From assembly GCA_029204225.1 (NCBI GenBank), contig CM055100.1, positions 4,714,213-4,778,212 of the forward strand: 64,000 nt of DNA, given 5' to 3'. Positions within the stretch are counted from its first letter, which is position 1, and each line of letters begins with the position of its first letter. Both the position numbers and the translations under genes were made by a program. The notes beneath the pieces were generated by a model that ran no database searches, had not been told where the DNA came from, and was given only the letters and a program-made list of their open reading frames with translations. The DNA comes from Diphasiastrum complanatum (lineage: Eukaryota; Streptophyta; Lycopodiopsida; Lycopodiales; Lycopodiaceae). This document shows positions 49,901 through 57,679 of the stretch, piece by piece.

Positions 49901-52900
49901 CTTTCACCAGGAACGCATTTACAGGTCTACAAAGTCAATTCTCATTAACAATATCTTGTCCACAAGTAGCTTTCCCAAAGATGTGTGTCTGACTTTCTTT
50001 CCGATATCAAACCTACCACACTGCAGGACTAAATGTCAGAAGCAGCATTTTCCCGTCGGGGATTAAAAAAAAGGCCTGCATGGAAATTTTCAGAGAAATG
50101 TGGCAAAAACATTTACTTGTAATGTCTTCCCAAATAGCTAGGGCATATGACTTCTTCCATAGTGGCCAGTCACAAACCGAAGCCTACAGTGCTCCACCAA
50201 CAATTCATGGGTCACTTATTTTGCAATGCATGTAGCATATTTATCTTTTCCTGACAGAATTAAGACTTAAAATTGATGATCATGCAGATCAGCAAAATAC
50301 TCACTAATTTTGTGATGCATGCAGCGTGCCCAAAGCCTATTTATCTTCTCACGATTGATTTGAAACAAGAAATCGATGATCACAATGCATGTTATTCTGA
50401 GCTATCTACTTATAAAACTTGTATATTCTCACAAGGGAAAGACCTACTTGTAAAACTTGGATCTTCTCGCAAAGGAAAGACTATCTCAGGAGTGCTTGCA
50501 CACCCTATGGAGCAAACGGGCTGCGGTGGCTTCTCACTAATCCCTCATAGCTCTCACATCTTTCAAGATCATGATGCATTGAAGGTTAAAAGGTCTTTGG
50601 GACAAAATCATCTCAAACAAACCAAACTTGCTACTTATACTCGATTCAGGGCTTTCAAATGAATGGAATCAGGAAGATGATCTAATTAAGGTAGAAACAC
50701 TTGGTCAAGGTCAACAAAGTAGCAAAAAATTTAAAATTCTGCATTGATAAAACTCATCATGAATTGATGGAATAGAGTTGGTTTCAACTGGTAAATCTTT
50801 ATGGATTCCCCACAAAGTCTCACAAAGTCCAAAACAGCAATGGTATCGAGCATACCGTAGATGAGATTCCAAAACATCCCTACTCAAAAACTCAGGACCC
50901 AATCTAATTTTCATTCACATGTCTGAAGGAGTGTCCACACATACGCACTATAACAACCCACCCCACACACAAATTCTTTTTCAAAAAAAAAATAATAATA
51001 GATGATATGCTCTGCATGCATCCATGACACACCGACCATTGTCACATCAAGAGGTAGACACATTTCATCTGCCCATGCTTTCAACACCAATTATTCTTTT
51101 TCCTGCTATCCAAGATGCAAATCTACCGTTCTAAAATAAGAAAAAATACAGGCTCCGAAATCGGAAAATTCGGGAATTATCATTTTGCTCAAAGGACAAA
51201 AGTAAATCTTAATCTTCACCTAATATAAGATATGTAGAACTAATCCAAAAATATTGGAAACTCGCAGAGTAAAAAAAGTTCTTACAAGAATCAACCCTCT
51301 AGCAAGTAGACCAAAAAGCAACATCACAAGATTGTACAACAGACCCATATGCAAGTCTCCTGTTTACTTTGTTATCTATTACTCCTAGAAGTTCTCTAGA
51401 CTTCTAGAACTTTTCTTTGCCAAGTCCTTTGGTAAAGATATCCGCAACTTGTTTTTCTGTAAACTCCAATGGTTGAGTTTGCATACAACAGTGTAAAGCA
51501 TTCTGCCACTGGTTTTAGTCCTTTTATGCTCTTGTACGGCGTTTCCCTATATCCGTTGGACTCAAAGGTCTCAAGGTTCAAGCTGCAGCGGATTTCTTGC
51601 ATGATATGCAAGAAATGTTGCAGATGGCTAGGGAAAGCATTCGATCGGAGCCCAATTCTATGCTAACCAAAGCTGCTAAATGGTCTGGTAAACTCGATGA
51701 AGTAAATCTTGGTAGTCTCATTGCACTTCTAGCTCAAAAAATAGCGAAAACTAATTGGTTCCTACAAAAAAAAAATGTCGCACCTTTGTGCTCACATAAT
51801 TCATGATTCACAAGATGATCATTATCGATTGGTGGTTCTAGCCTAAATCAAATGCATTATGATCACAAAGAGTCATTAGACTGCTCTCCAATCTAGATGT
51901 TCACTGTCATATCCGAAGTCCAACTATGCTCTCTATGCAACTTATTTTGGCTCATGCTTACACATGTCAAGTCAATTTATTTTCTAAGATAGTGGTCTAC
52001 CTACTATCAAAAACTAGAAGAGTGTTCATTTACACTTCATCTTGGACTAGCTTACATAAGGGTCATAACCTTGATCATTCATTGACATCATCACCTACTT
52101 TGGCTACATTTCCCCAAACTCCATGTCTAATTGAGTACTCGCTTGATTTTTCTAAAACCTAAACAAGAACACAATTCTTTTTTTCCTGTATGAAAAGTTG
52201 AAACCCAAGAGAGAAAAAAATGATGACTTGATAGTGCACATGAATTCTAGCGAAGGCATGCATAGTTTCTTTAGGAATGGCAAAATCGCCTATGATAAAA
52301 AGTACGGATGTCAATTTTGTATATAACCCTCTATGTTGAGTGCTTCATAGCTTTTGTAATACACACGACATGTGTGTGCAACGTAGGTAGACTCAATATG
52401 TTGCCTTTTATCTTAGACACCTTTGAAAGCCACCAGACTTAGAAGAACATGATAAGACAACATTAGAATTGGGATAGGAAGAAGATACATGCCTGTGCAT
52501 TGACGCCTTGGTTATTGATATAGATTCTGCCATGAATGTCTTTGCCCTGTAGTATCCAAGGTTCAAGAATCAATTTCTTGTCCCAAAAATCATAGAGGTT
52601 TCCAAAGCAAATTGTTAAATCACAACATCTATATTCTATGCTTTTTGTTGATTAAACTAAAAGATGCTCTAGAACTTCATGAAAAAATATGTTTAGAGAG
52701 GTAACTCTCAAAATTTTAAATTACTAAAGCCCAAGATAAGTACTAAGAAAGAGATCAGTGTCCATCAAATATACGCTAAATATCATCCACAAACATAGAA
52801 ATAGGGAGCACGGTCTCACATTGTTTAGGTAGTTGGGTCCCTTTTTTTTTAATGGCAGTTGATAAACACATTAATGACTCATGTAGACATTACTAGGCAT

Positions 52901-55825
52901 TGCCCTTCCTCACAGGCTCTAGACCTCACTCATGGCCCTGGTATAGATAAGCCTTGCGAGATCATTATCAACGGTGGTCACTTTAGTTTGCAAGCAGCTT
53001 AGTTTAGCATCAATTAGCTTTGTTAGATCAACTGACTCAGCTTAGTTTCAATAATCTCCCATGGAGAACAATGTTATTCCACTCCTTATGATTATCTCTA
53101 TTTTGTGTTCAATATATACCATATAGTAACAAAAAACCATGATCTGAAGCCCTCCAAACCAATCCAAATCAAATGTAAACCTTTTTCTATCGACTCTCAA
53201 AATGAGCTTAATTTCTTATTTCTTATGTTTTCCCGTAGAATAATTTGAACTTGTTTTCCCGTAGAATAATCTGAACTTGAAAAGGAGATTGAAAATCAAC
53301 TGGTAACTATTGTTCAGTATGTTATCTTTTGCTAATAGCTTGGAATTAGAGCACTTTTCTAGTTAGGAGAGAGTGGGATGGCAACTTCTATGATGTTTGA
53401 GTCCTCTTTCTTAGGGTGCTTGACTTCTTTTACTAAACATTTTGGTTTTGGAACGAAACCCCTGGTTTCTAATTTTTAGCTCTAGTTTTCTCAACTATGG
53501 TAAGAATTTCATTCCATTTGCATTTTCATGTAAAAAGAACATCCTTAATAGTGCAAAGGACAAACTAGTTTATATCGTAAACCAAGACGGTTTTTAGATA
53601 CCATATAGAACCTTTTCAAGAACAACTTGAAAGAAAGGTTATGGTAAAGAAATTTCCAGCCACATTTCAAGAAAGGAATAAAACTGCAAAAGCCACAAAG
53701 AAACATGTGCACCTAAAAGAGAACCGGTCGCTCTGATACCAAATGTTACAACTCTCATAGATCTCTAATTGCCTTGAAGGTTGACGCACACCCCATACCA
53801 GTGACGACGCACCGTATCCGCCCATCCATAGGGTCACTGCCGACCCACACCCATGCACTGACGTTACCGACATCCACATGCCCAGTTAAGCCTCTGGTGA
53901 TAATTGGGGTCCCACACCACCAGGCGTTGCCCTCGGCTCTCCCTAGCATACATCTCCTAGCCTGTGGAGATACATCCTGGCTACTGCACGTGCTCTCCAT
54001 CCACCAACTCCCGGGTGGACTAAGTGAATGGCAAAAGGGAAGCCCCCACTATATAGACATAGCATAGTGGGTTCCATCAAGCACGGTCCCGCCGGTGACA
54101 TGTGACCACCTAGGATGGCGACACGTGACACTAAAATATGTCGGTAACATTAGCCCTACATCCTGGCTCTTGCAAGGTCGTCACTGAAGGGCGTACCATT
54201 ATGGTACATAATAGAGAACCTATAGTTGCACGAGAGCTTCCAACGAGGGCTAAGAGGCTATTGTAGAATCACAGATGTAGACAAAAGTGTTTAGAATCAA
54301 GATAGCAATGTCATCATTCATGATTCACCACACATCTAGAATCTAAATTTAAAGTTCCAACATCTAAGTCTTGAAGTTTGTGTGGCCCTCCTAGAGGCTA
54401 GGATAACATTATACATTTGAGTAGCAATATTATCATGCATGGAACTTCGAACTTAGAGAACTATAATTGAGCTTGAATTTTGGCATTATATAGTGTGCAG
54501 GAGGATGATGTGGTACATGCTTATGATTTTGACATTTTCATTTCACCTTAGGACTTAGTTTTCATGCTCATTTTAGGTTGGAATTTTAGCTTGAACTTTT
54601 AAACAAAATGTGCCTTTTAGTCTATTACTTTGTGAGCATTGACGTGTCGTCAAACTTGCTATGACTTATCATCATCAGTTACTTATTACTATGTTACAAA
54701 ACAAATTCAAAGAGCTCTCCAAATATTAATCTTCTTAAGCTATAACTCAAAGCTTGAGCAGAAGCGACTAAATACTCAAAGCCATAGCGCGACATATAGT
54801 TCATGGTCATCACCCCCTTACCACTACCATGTACGTATTGGAGTCTTTAATCTAAAAGCTAGTTGAGGAGCTCTGCATACCTGCATATATTGCATGTGCT
54901 TTGCCACTTCAAGGTGAGCATCTTCAATGTCCACAAAATGGTAAAAGTTTACTACTACAAATTGCTCCATTCTCCTTTTCTTTTCCAGATCCTCTTCACT
55001 TGCATTCTCTTTCAAGCCATCAAACCCTACTTCTTCGAAATTTTCAGCCTCATTATCTGTTTGCAAGACTTCACTCTCATCAACAGAGATGGTGTCCTTT
55101 GAAAGATATCGTCCTCTGCACACTGGCAAATAGACAAAGCTTCTGTCCTGCAATGCTGATAAATGAGGACAAACCCTATGATGTCCAAATGCTCTGAAAA
55201 ATGTCTTTTCTTTATCATACCGCAAACACAATCCTCCAGAAAGCTTTGATGGACTACGGCCATGCTCCTGAAGAGGCTTGGATGTTAACACGACCAGATT
55301 CCTACCTGGCATTATTAAGGTTTTGTCCTGCAAAGCTGATAAAGGAACGGGACAAATCCTAGGTTGTCCAAATTCTTTAAAATAAGCATTGCCCTTGTTA
55401 TAATGAAAACGGGATCCTCCGAAAAGCTTCGATAGACTACGGCCATGCTCCTGAAGAGGCTTGGATCTTAACATAGCCATGGTCTTACTGCCAAAGTCTC
55501 CTGCAATGCAACTTACACCACCGGAAAAAGGTCTTCCTCTGATATTTCTGTTCGGACTTCTGATTCCGATAGTTCTATGTCTGATGTGTCTGTTGAGGCT
55601 TCCAGCATTGCAACGGCACAGAAGAATCGCATGTTCAGCAAGATTTTCCAGCACTAAAGGGGTTGAACTCAGTTGCTGGCTTGAATTACAGTATAGCTTC
55701 ATTCCTCGTTGTTGCTTTGAACTACAGCATGGCTTTCTTCCTGTGAATGCTTGTGTGTATATGCAGCCTGTTCTTGTTGATGTTACAGCAGCCATCCCCA
55801 TAGGCATAGCTATGGCAATAGCCAT
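22712..55825 (-). CDS. STR7: STR7-like rhodanese / TrhO-family protein (8 exons)
   Basis: Exons (minus): 55825-54881, 52546-52493, 49854-49705, 49603-49381, 28610-28519, 26797-26694, 23381-23067, 22901-22712. They sum to 2073 nt, 690 residues plus stop, with matching phases at every junction. The protein resembles plant STR7 and bacterial TrhO (YceA/UPF0176). Residues 1-285 are a variable N-terminus, possibly an organelle transit region, with an internal duplication. Residues about 288-400 form the TrhO N-terminal domain ([31 protein letters not shown]). Residues about 445-545 form the rhodanese domain ([15 protein letters not shown]; active loop CTGGIRC, Cys509). Residues 546-670 carry [23 protein letters not shown] and a Cys-rich, probably zinc-binding tail ([24 protein letters not shown]). 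In bacteria TrhO hydroxylates the wobble uridine of some tRNAs; the same role here is inference. Plant STR7 is, from memory, clearly shorter, the excess lying at the N-terminus. No stop or frameshift is present. Confidence 0.92.
23067..23381 (-). CDS. STR7: STR7-like exon 7
   Basis: 315 nt starting one base into the split Arg codon: [33 protein letters not shown], then an acidic linker and [20 protein letters not shown]. Donor GTAAGT after phase 2. Confidence 0.94.
23382..26693 (-). other. STR7-like intron 6 (3.3 kb)
   Basis: GTAAGG donor, CTGCAG acceptor. Contains one hAT-type element (25511-26075) and a 15-base G run (26409-26423). No other coding signal. Confidence 0.85.
25511..26075. mobile_element. 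Non-autonomous hAT-type element, copy 1
   Basis: 565 bp bounded by CTTAGAAGCCCGTTCC and the inverted CTTAGTTGCCCGTTCC, and flanked by the 8-bp duplication ATACAAAG (25503-25510 and 26076-26083). Subterminal regions are rich in GTTCCG/CGGAAC palindromes. No ORF of note. It shares most of its interior with copy 2. An 8-bp duplication and short inverted ends are hAT hallmarks. Confidence 0.9.
26694..26797 (-). CDS. STR7: STR7-like exon 6, rhodanese active loop
   Basis: 104 nt, phase 0 to phase 2, with [20 protein letters not shown]. The CTGGIRC loop carries the predicted catalytic Cys509. Acceptor TCTGCAG, donor GTAAGG. Confidence 0.94.
26798..28518 (-). other. STR7-like intron 5 (1.7 kb)
   Basis: GTACTC donor, CTGCAG acceptor. 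No recognisable element. The 81-codon minus ORF at 27042-27287 has no known domain. Confidence 0.85.
28519..28610 (-). CDS. STR7: STR7-like exon 5
   Basis: 92 nt, phase 1 to phase 0, encoding [19 protein letters not shown] and [10 protein letters not shown]: the rhodanese segment between the catalytic-domain start and the active loop. Confidence 0.93.
29075..29716. mobile_element. Non-autonomous hAT-type element, copy 2
   Basis: 642 bp with the same terminal inverted repeats and same orientation as copy 1, flanked by GTCCCAAG (29067-29074 and 29717-29724). It has an extra segment near 29330-29420 compared with copy 1. Lies in intron 4. Confidence 0.9.
31040..31319. mobile_element. Non-autonomous hAT-type element, copy 3 (short, inverted)
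   Basis: 280 bp starting CATAGTTGCCAGTTCCG and ending in the inverse of CTTAGAAACTGTTCCG, flanked by ATATATAG (31032-31039 and 31320-31327). Orientation is opposite to copies 1 and 2, and the interior is mostly different, with GTTCCGGAAC palindromes near both ends. Confidence 0.8.
31422..31801 (+). repeat. 5' LTR of the Gypsy element
   Basis: 380 bp with AGTTA...TAACT ends rather than TG...CA, a TATATATATA promoter-like run near 31662, and a primer site (TGGTATCAGAGC) abutting its end. Confidence 0.8.
31826..32430 (+). repeat. Degenerate tandem repeat in Gypsy leader
   Basis: Six or more imperfect units of about 70-130 bp containing GGCTGTCCAGCGCCCTACTACC-like cores followed by CATCATTTTC / GACTTGCTGTCC segments. 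They lie between the primer site and gag. Overlapping ORFs in several frames are produced by the repeat. Confidence 0.65.
32849..33068 (+). pseudogene. Gypsy gag N-terminus
   Basis: [18 protein letters not shown] followed by a heptad-like segment ([20 protein letters not shown]), typical of plant Gypsy gag starts. The frame departs after about 33068, where sequence of the inserted elements begins. Confidence 0.65.
33572..34588 (+). CDS. Chromovirus integrase with chromodomain (open frame)
   Basis: 338 codons without a stop. The integrase core starts [27 protein letters not shown] replaces the usual SDRD and NQSMEDML gives the Glu region. AEFAYN-like [16 protein letters not shown], then a GPF-type C-terminal segment ([12 protein letters not shown]), [12 protein letters not shown], and a C-terminal chromodomain near residues 285-330 ([15 protein letters not shown]). 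In chromoviruses the chromodomain steers integration to chromatin. The ATG used is internal to the original polyprotein, so this is an open remnant, not a proven protein. Confidence 0.75.
   Translation: MGKGHDAIWVVVDRLTKMAQFIPTKTTVKAFELAQLFVEKLFRLYGLPNDIVSDCDSKFTGKFWQAVFERLETTLSLSSTDHPETDGQTERVNQSMEDMLRAYVSRRQLDWEKYLPMVEFAYNSRKHSATGFSSFILLYGFQPRSPISVGLKGLKVQAAADFLHDMQEMLQVARKSIRSAQDRAQFYADRSRAPREFEIGDWVYLRIPKDSKTLRTEKCPKLSPCFSGPFKVLNKIGKAAYRLELPVGTKVHPVFHVSRLKERLDGKDDLIPTDDLVLLEDLTAFVTHELERIMDTRRHQLRNRLIFEHLIRWKGKSDDEDTWEKEDDLRLRFPGFFP
34616..35071 (+). repeat. 3' LTR of the chromovirus (456 bp)
   Basis: TGTTATGTACC...GTTGTAACA right after a G run. Its inverse is recognisable at 53744-54213 in intron 1, and a more distant relative is the LTR split at 38220-43868. 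Confidence 0.8.
35104..36549 (+). pseudogene. Copia RT region, copy 1
   Basis: Integrase C-terminal end ([19 protein letters not shown]), a GAG-like linker, then RT with [39 protein letters not shown] and [10 protein letters not shown]. It ends at TAG in FIS-stop, where copy 2 reads CAA (FISQAN). About 79 bp following, present in copy 2, are deleted near 36626. Confidence 0.85.
36617..37243 (+). pseudogene. Copia RNase H region, copy 1
   Basis: [44 protein letters not shown] and [19 protein letters not shown] frame change near the C-terminus turns the conserved ADIFTKAL tail into unrelated residues. Confidence 0.85.
37279..37668 (+). repeat. 3' LTR of Copia copy 1
   Basis: 390 bp, TGTTGAAATAAATGCC...GAATTTGTCA, after an AGGGGGGG tract. 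It matches both LTRs of copy 2. Confidence 0.9.
37669..38013 (+). pseudogene. Gypsy gag C-terminal part
   Basis: Reads [21 protein letters not shown], then a helical region ([17 protein letters not shown]) and a Ser/Pro-rich tail: the retrotransposon gag pattern. It is in the same orientation as, and continues, the gag begun at 32849. The zinc knuckle is missing where the next insertion starts. Confidence 0.7.
38205..38217 (-). other. Primer binding site of the split-LTR element
   Basis: TGGTATCAGAGCC on the minus strand, two bases after the LTR end at 38220. The adjoining 38020-38204 would be that element's leader. Confidence 0.7.
38396..38785 (+). repeat. 5' LTR of Copia copy 2
   Basis: 390 bp; starts GGTTGAAAT where the 3' LTR has TGTTGAAAT; ends GTCA immediately before the primer site TGGTATCAGAGC. 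Confidence 0.93.
39136..39915 (+). pseudogene. Copia gag, copy 2
   Basis: The gag helical domain ([54 protein letters not shown]), followed by a Lys-rich region. The zinc knuckle ([11 protein letters not shown]) near 39790 is read in another frame from the gag body, and its last Cys lies in yet a third arrangement, so gag is frameshifted at about 39600 and 39820. The N-terminus before 39136 is blocked by a stop. Confidence 0.8.
39935..41010 (+). pseudogene. Copia protease and integrase, copy 2
   Basis: Protease [28 protein letters not shown], a TAG stop at 40283 (after VVAKGL), then [11 protein letters not shown] and CEACAIRK (HHCC zinc motif), [15 protein letters not shown], and SDGGGEF ... 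[14 protein letters not shown] of the DDE core. One base is missing from the A run near 40970 compared with copy 1, which shifts the frame into the RT. Confidence 0.87.
40885..43077 (+). pseudogene. Copia RT-RNase H frame, copy 2 (730 codons)
   Basis: The longest ORF in the window. Integrase end, RT ([41 protein letters not shown] near 42175), [18 protein letters not shown] and RNase H ([37 protein letters not shown] at the end). The catalytic YVDD and RNase H acids are kept. Only upstream lesions prevent a complete polyprotein. Confidence 0.9.
43133..43522 (+). repeat. 3' LTR of Copia copy 2
   Basis: 390 bp after the AGGGGGGG tract; followed by the TGCCT duplication. Confidence 0.93.
43869..44196 (+). 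pseudogene. Gypsy aspartic protease
   Basis: [13 protein letters not shown] (active-site DTGS) and [14 protein letters not shown], the usual plant Gypsy protease pair. It resumes the Gypsy element immediately after the split LTR. Confidence 0.8.
44280..44655 (+). pseudogene. Gypsy RT N-terminal remnant
   Basis: [62 protein letters not shown] motifs before the catalytic YLDD. Stops interrupt it. At about 44655 the sequence jumps to the end of RNase H, so the catalytic RT core is deleted. Confidence 0.8.
44660..46145 (+). pseudogene. Gypsy RNase H end and integrase
   Basis: [19 protein letters not shown] (RNase H end), a zinc-binding module ([13 protein letters not shown] ... CPFCASNKY), the integrase core ([31 protein letters not shown]), a frame break at 45364, GNKFTSTFW and [11 protein letters not shown], a further stop, then [15 protein letters not shown] and a GPY-type tail ([24 protein letters not shown]). 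No chromodomain is visible. It continues to the polypurine tract (GCAGGGGAA) at 46474-46482. Confidence 0.83.
46483..46788 (+). repeat. 3' LTR of the Gypsy element
   Basis: 306 bp; same ends as the 5' LTR but lacking an internal segment (GGCGCTAGGGCAG where the 5' copy has about 75 bp more). Confidence 0.8.
46795..47042. repeat. CG-rich palindromic segment with poly-T/poly-A arms
   Basis: Repeats of GGACGCG/CGCGTCC, and T-run/AAATTT/A-run hairpins at 46837-46875 and 46909-46941, in otherwise AT-rich sequence. CCCTATTT (46788-46795) and CTCTATTT (47042-47049) at the two edges could be a target duplication, with CAGGGATGAGGG as one inverted end. It could be a non-autonomous DNA element; the other end is not convincing. 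Confidence 0.45.
47719..48560 (+). mobile_element. LTR fragment (family shared with 8943-9534)
   Basis: Starts TGTTGGCAGATTCC and follows the inverse of 9534-8943 through GTGAGCCACC, TTATTTAAGG and CTCTTGTG blocks. The right end could not be determined. Confidence 0.55.
49381..49603 (-). CDS. STR7: STR7-like exon 4
   Basis: 223 nt from [10 protein letters not shown] through a Ser/Ala-rich linker to LLLDVRN plus one base, phase 1, before a GTACAC donor. The rhodanese domain starts here; the split Gly codon is completed 20.8 kb away. Confidence 0.93.
49705..49854 (-). CDS. STR7: STR7-like exon 3
   Basis: 50 codons, from [14 protein letters not shown] to RYKPSLVQ, between an ATACAG acceptor and a GTAATT donor, both phase 0. 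It completes the TrhO N-terminal domain. Confidence 0.93.
51395..51465 (-). pseudogene. Copia polyprotein C-terminus fragment
   Basis: Minus-strand reading [20 protein letters not shown] and a stop, the conserved Copia C-terminal motif, cut off at 51465. Confidence 0.7.
51466..51720 (+). pseudogene. Chromovirus integrase fragment
   Basis: Closely similar to 33918-34125: [19 protein letters not shown] and [13 protein letters not shown]-type frames. It joins the minus-strand Copia end directly; a short deletion follows LLYG. Confidence 0.75.
52493..52546 (-). CDS. STR7: STR7-like exon 2 (54-nt microexon)
   Basis: 18 codons ([18 protein letters not shown]) between a CTACAG acceptor and a GC donor (CAG then GCATGT). 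The phase on both sides is 0, and the peptide is one of the most conserved TrhO segments, which fixes these borders. Confidence 0.92.
53730..54213 (-). mobile_element. Chromovirus 5' LTR and primer site, minus
   Basis: LTR 53744-54213 is the inverse of 34616-35071 with moderate divergence; TGGTATCAGAGC on the minus strand at 53741-53730 follows two bases after its end, so this is a 5' LTR. The internal region is not recognisable to the left. The terminal TG has decayed to TA. Confidence 0.75.
54214..54880. other. Intron 1, donor-side part
   Basis: No element or coding signal; part of STR7-like intron 1 next to the exon 1 donor. Confidence 0.6.
54881..55825 (-). CDS. STR7: STR7-like exon 1
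   Basis: 945 nt, 315 codons, ending HMQYMQ before a GTATGC donor (phase 0). The ATG at 55825 begins [13 protein letters not shown]; further Met codons follow within 11 residues, so the exact start is not certain. Residues 121-168 and 182-228 are a tandem duplication. The exon ends inside the conserved TrhO N-terminal domain. Confidence 0.9.
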
Positions 55826-56160
55826 AGCCAGCTCCCTATTAAGGCACCTTGGGGTATAGAAACCCTAAAGCCAAGGGTGCCTTACACCCAATTCTGCCTC
55901 TAACTCCTAAACCCCAAGGGTGCCCTAAACCTAGATTTGACTAGAGCTATGACTTTGCTAGGGACCCTAGCTTTTAGCTTCGGCTGCACAAATGATCCTC
56001 ATGTTGAACTAGGATGGTGACTCGTTGAACTGGAATGGTGACTACCTCACCAAATGCAAAAGATTTCAAAACCTTGACAACCTCGCATGTCTTGAAGGTT
56101 CTCTTCTAGTCGCCACATGCACAACTGTTGCTTTGGCAACAAAGTGCATGTATATACTTT
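55826..56160. other. 5' flank of the STR7-like gene
   Basis: Likely 5' UTR and promoter. Near the ATG it has repeated AAGGGTGCC / CCCCAAG segments (55840-55940). No convincing TATA box was identified. Confidence 0.4.
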
Positions 56161-56204
56161 AGTTCTCCAAAAAGTTCACGCATTTAGGCTATGTGGGTGG
56201 CACT

Positions 56205-56410
56205 TCTTATCGGCTAATTCACACATGCGTGTGAATGTTCAAACGCGTGAGTGATTTGTGCGTAGCACTTCCTATAGGCTAACTTGCACACGCAAATAGG
56301 TAGTGAATGTTCACAAATGTGAGTGCTCCATGGGTGGGTAGCACTCCCTATAGGCTAACTTGCACAAGCAAATAGGTAGTGAATATTCACACGTGTGAGT
56401 GCTCCATGGG
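56205..56410. repeat. About 76-bp tandem repeat, three units
   Basis: Units share CTATAGGCTAACTTGCAC, CAAATAGGTAGTGAAT and GTGAGTGCTCCATGGGT; the first is more divergent. Each contains a CACACGTGTG-like palindrome. Confidence 0.7.
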
Positions 56411-56439
56411 TAGTAACCTTTATTGGCTAATTGTACATA

Positions 56440-56585
56440 AGTATAGCATCTTGGTTTCTTCGGGGGGGTTGAACTTGGGACCAAAGGATGCCAAGCTAGC
56501 CAACTGAGCCAACCTTGCTGATGCACAGGAGTAGTGCATCTTGGTTTCCAAGGGAGGCTTGAACCTAGGACCAAAGAAACTTTGC
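56440..56585 (-). mobile_element. tRNA-derived SINE head, partly duplicated
   Basis: On the minus strand 56511-56500 reads TGGCTCAGTTGG, a perfect RNA polymerase III A box, and about 24 bp later AGTTCAACCCC approximates a B box. A second B-box-like block (GGTTCAAGCC) lies upstream at about 56560-56550 without its own A box, and both blocks are followed by GAAACCAAGATGC. This suggests a SINE with a 5'-truncated tandem copy. It does not fold as a normal tRNA. Confidence 0.5.
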
Positions 56586-57177
56586 ATGCACGCACACATA
56601 TGGTGAATGTTCACACTTGTGAATGCTTAACGAGCCAATTGTTAATCGTTGTGTTGCAATTTGACTCACAAATAAGTACTCCCACATGTCGACTATTCTT
56701 ACATAGCTAGGCAAAAAATGCTCATGCATGCAAACAAGTGTCTTTAAGCAACACATTGCCTTACCCCATGATCTAAATGTATGAACATGCTAGTGCCTAA
56801 TGAGCCAATTGTTATGTTTGCAATTCTAACCCCAAGCTTTTCTTACTAATAATATGAAGTGTCAAGTTGAAAACTTACACGTGTCAACAAGTGCCTTTAA
56901 GCAACACGACATGCCTCACCGCACCACTAAGGTGTCATCTAGCTATACCACCATCACTTATTAAATCATCAATCGCCACTTGTCAGCTCACATCAACATT
57001 TGTTTTTATTGGCTACAAATAGGATATTTGTAGTTGTCCTTTTATTTTCATTATCAGTATCAAGTACTAAATAGTTGTTTAAGAAGCAATAAATTAAAAC
57101 TGCTTATGCATTAATAGGAGTGAGCCTCGAGCGAGCTTACCCAATCAAGCTTCTTGCATTTTTTTTCATGAACAAAG

Positions 57178-57179
<2 letters not shown>

Positions 57180-57264
<85 letters not shown>
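57180..57264. repeat. (TC)42 microsatellite
   Basis: Uninterrupted TC run followed by a short GACACA-rich segment. Confidence 0.97.
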
Positions 57265-57266
<2 letters not shown>

Positions 57267-57679
57267 ACACAGAGACACACACGATAGATCATTTTCTATT
57301 CACATCATCTTTCAAAAGATTCAATATGGCTCTTATCAAAATATAATTCCTAAAGAAAGAACTCGTTGGTAGTAGCATTGCAGATTGAGTAGAGACAATA
57401 TGAATTCTCTTCTTTCAAAAGTTTTGAGATGAAAGGCTAGTAGCCCTTGTTCCAGCTCGTGTTGATATTGCTCTGTGGAACAATCTATAATGGTTTAGAC
57501 TGGCCTTGCTCCGCTAAGCTCAAATAACAGGTTTCAGCATATACTGAAAAACAAACTCGCCTGTCAGCCTACTCATCAAAAGGTGAATTCTCATTTGTAG
57601 TATTTTGTGCTTTTAATCGGTCTTTCCTTGTCAGATATAAATCTGCAGCAGTTGTGATTGGAATGGTAGATCCAATTGT

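Larger units (their letters stand above)
49855..52492 (-). other. STR7-like intron 2 (GC-AG, 2.6 kb)
   Basis: GC donor (GCATGT) and AATACAG acceptor. Contains the Copia/Gypsy junction fragment at 51395-51700. Confidence 0.88.
52547..54880 (-). other. STR7-like intron 1 (2.3 kb)
   Basis: GTATGC donor and ACTACAG acceptor. Contains a minus-strand chromovirus LTR with primer site (53730-54213). Confidence 0.9.

Noticed and set aside
56455-56525. Possible true tRNA gene
   Set aside because: A and B boxes are present, but no acceptor stem or cloverleaf can be paired, so a SINE is more likely.
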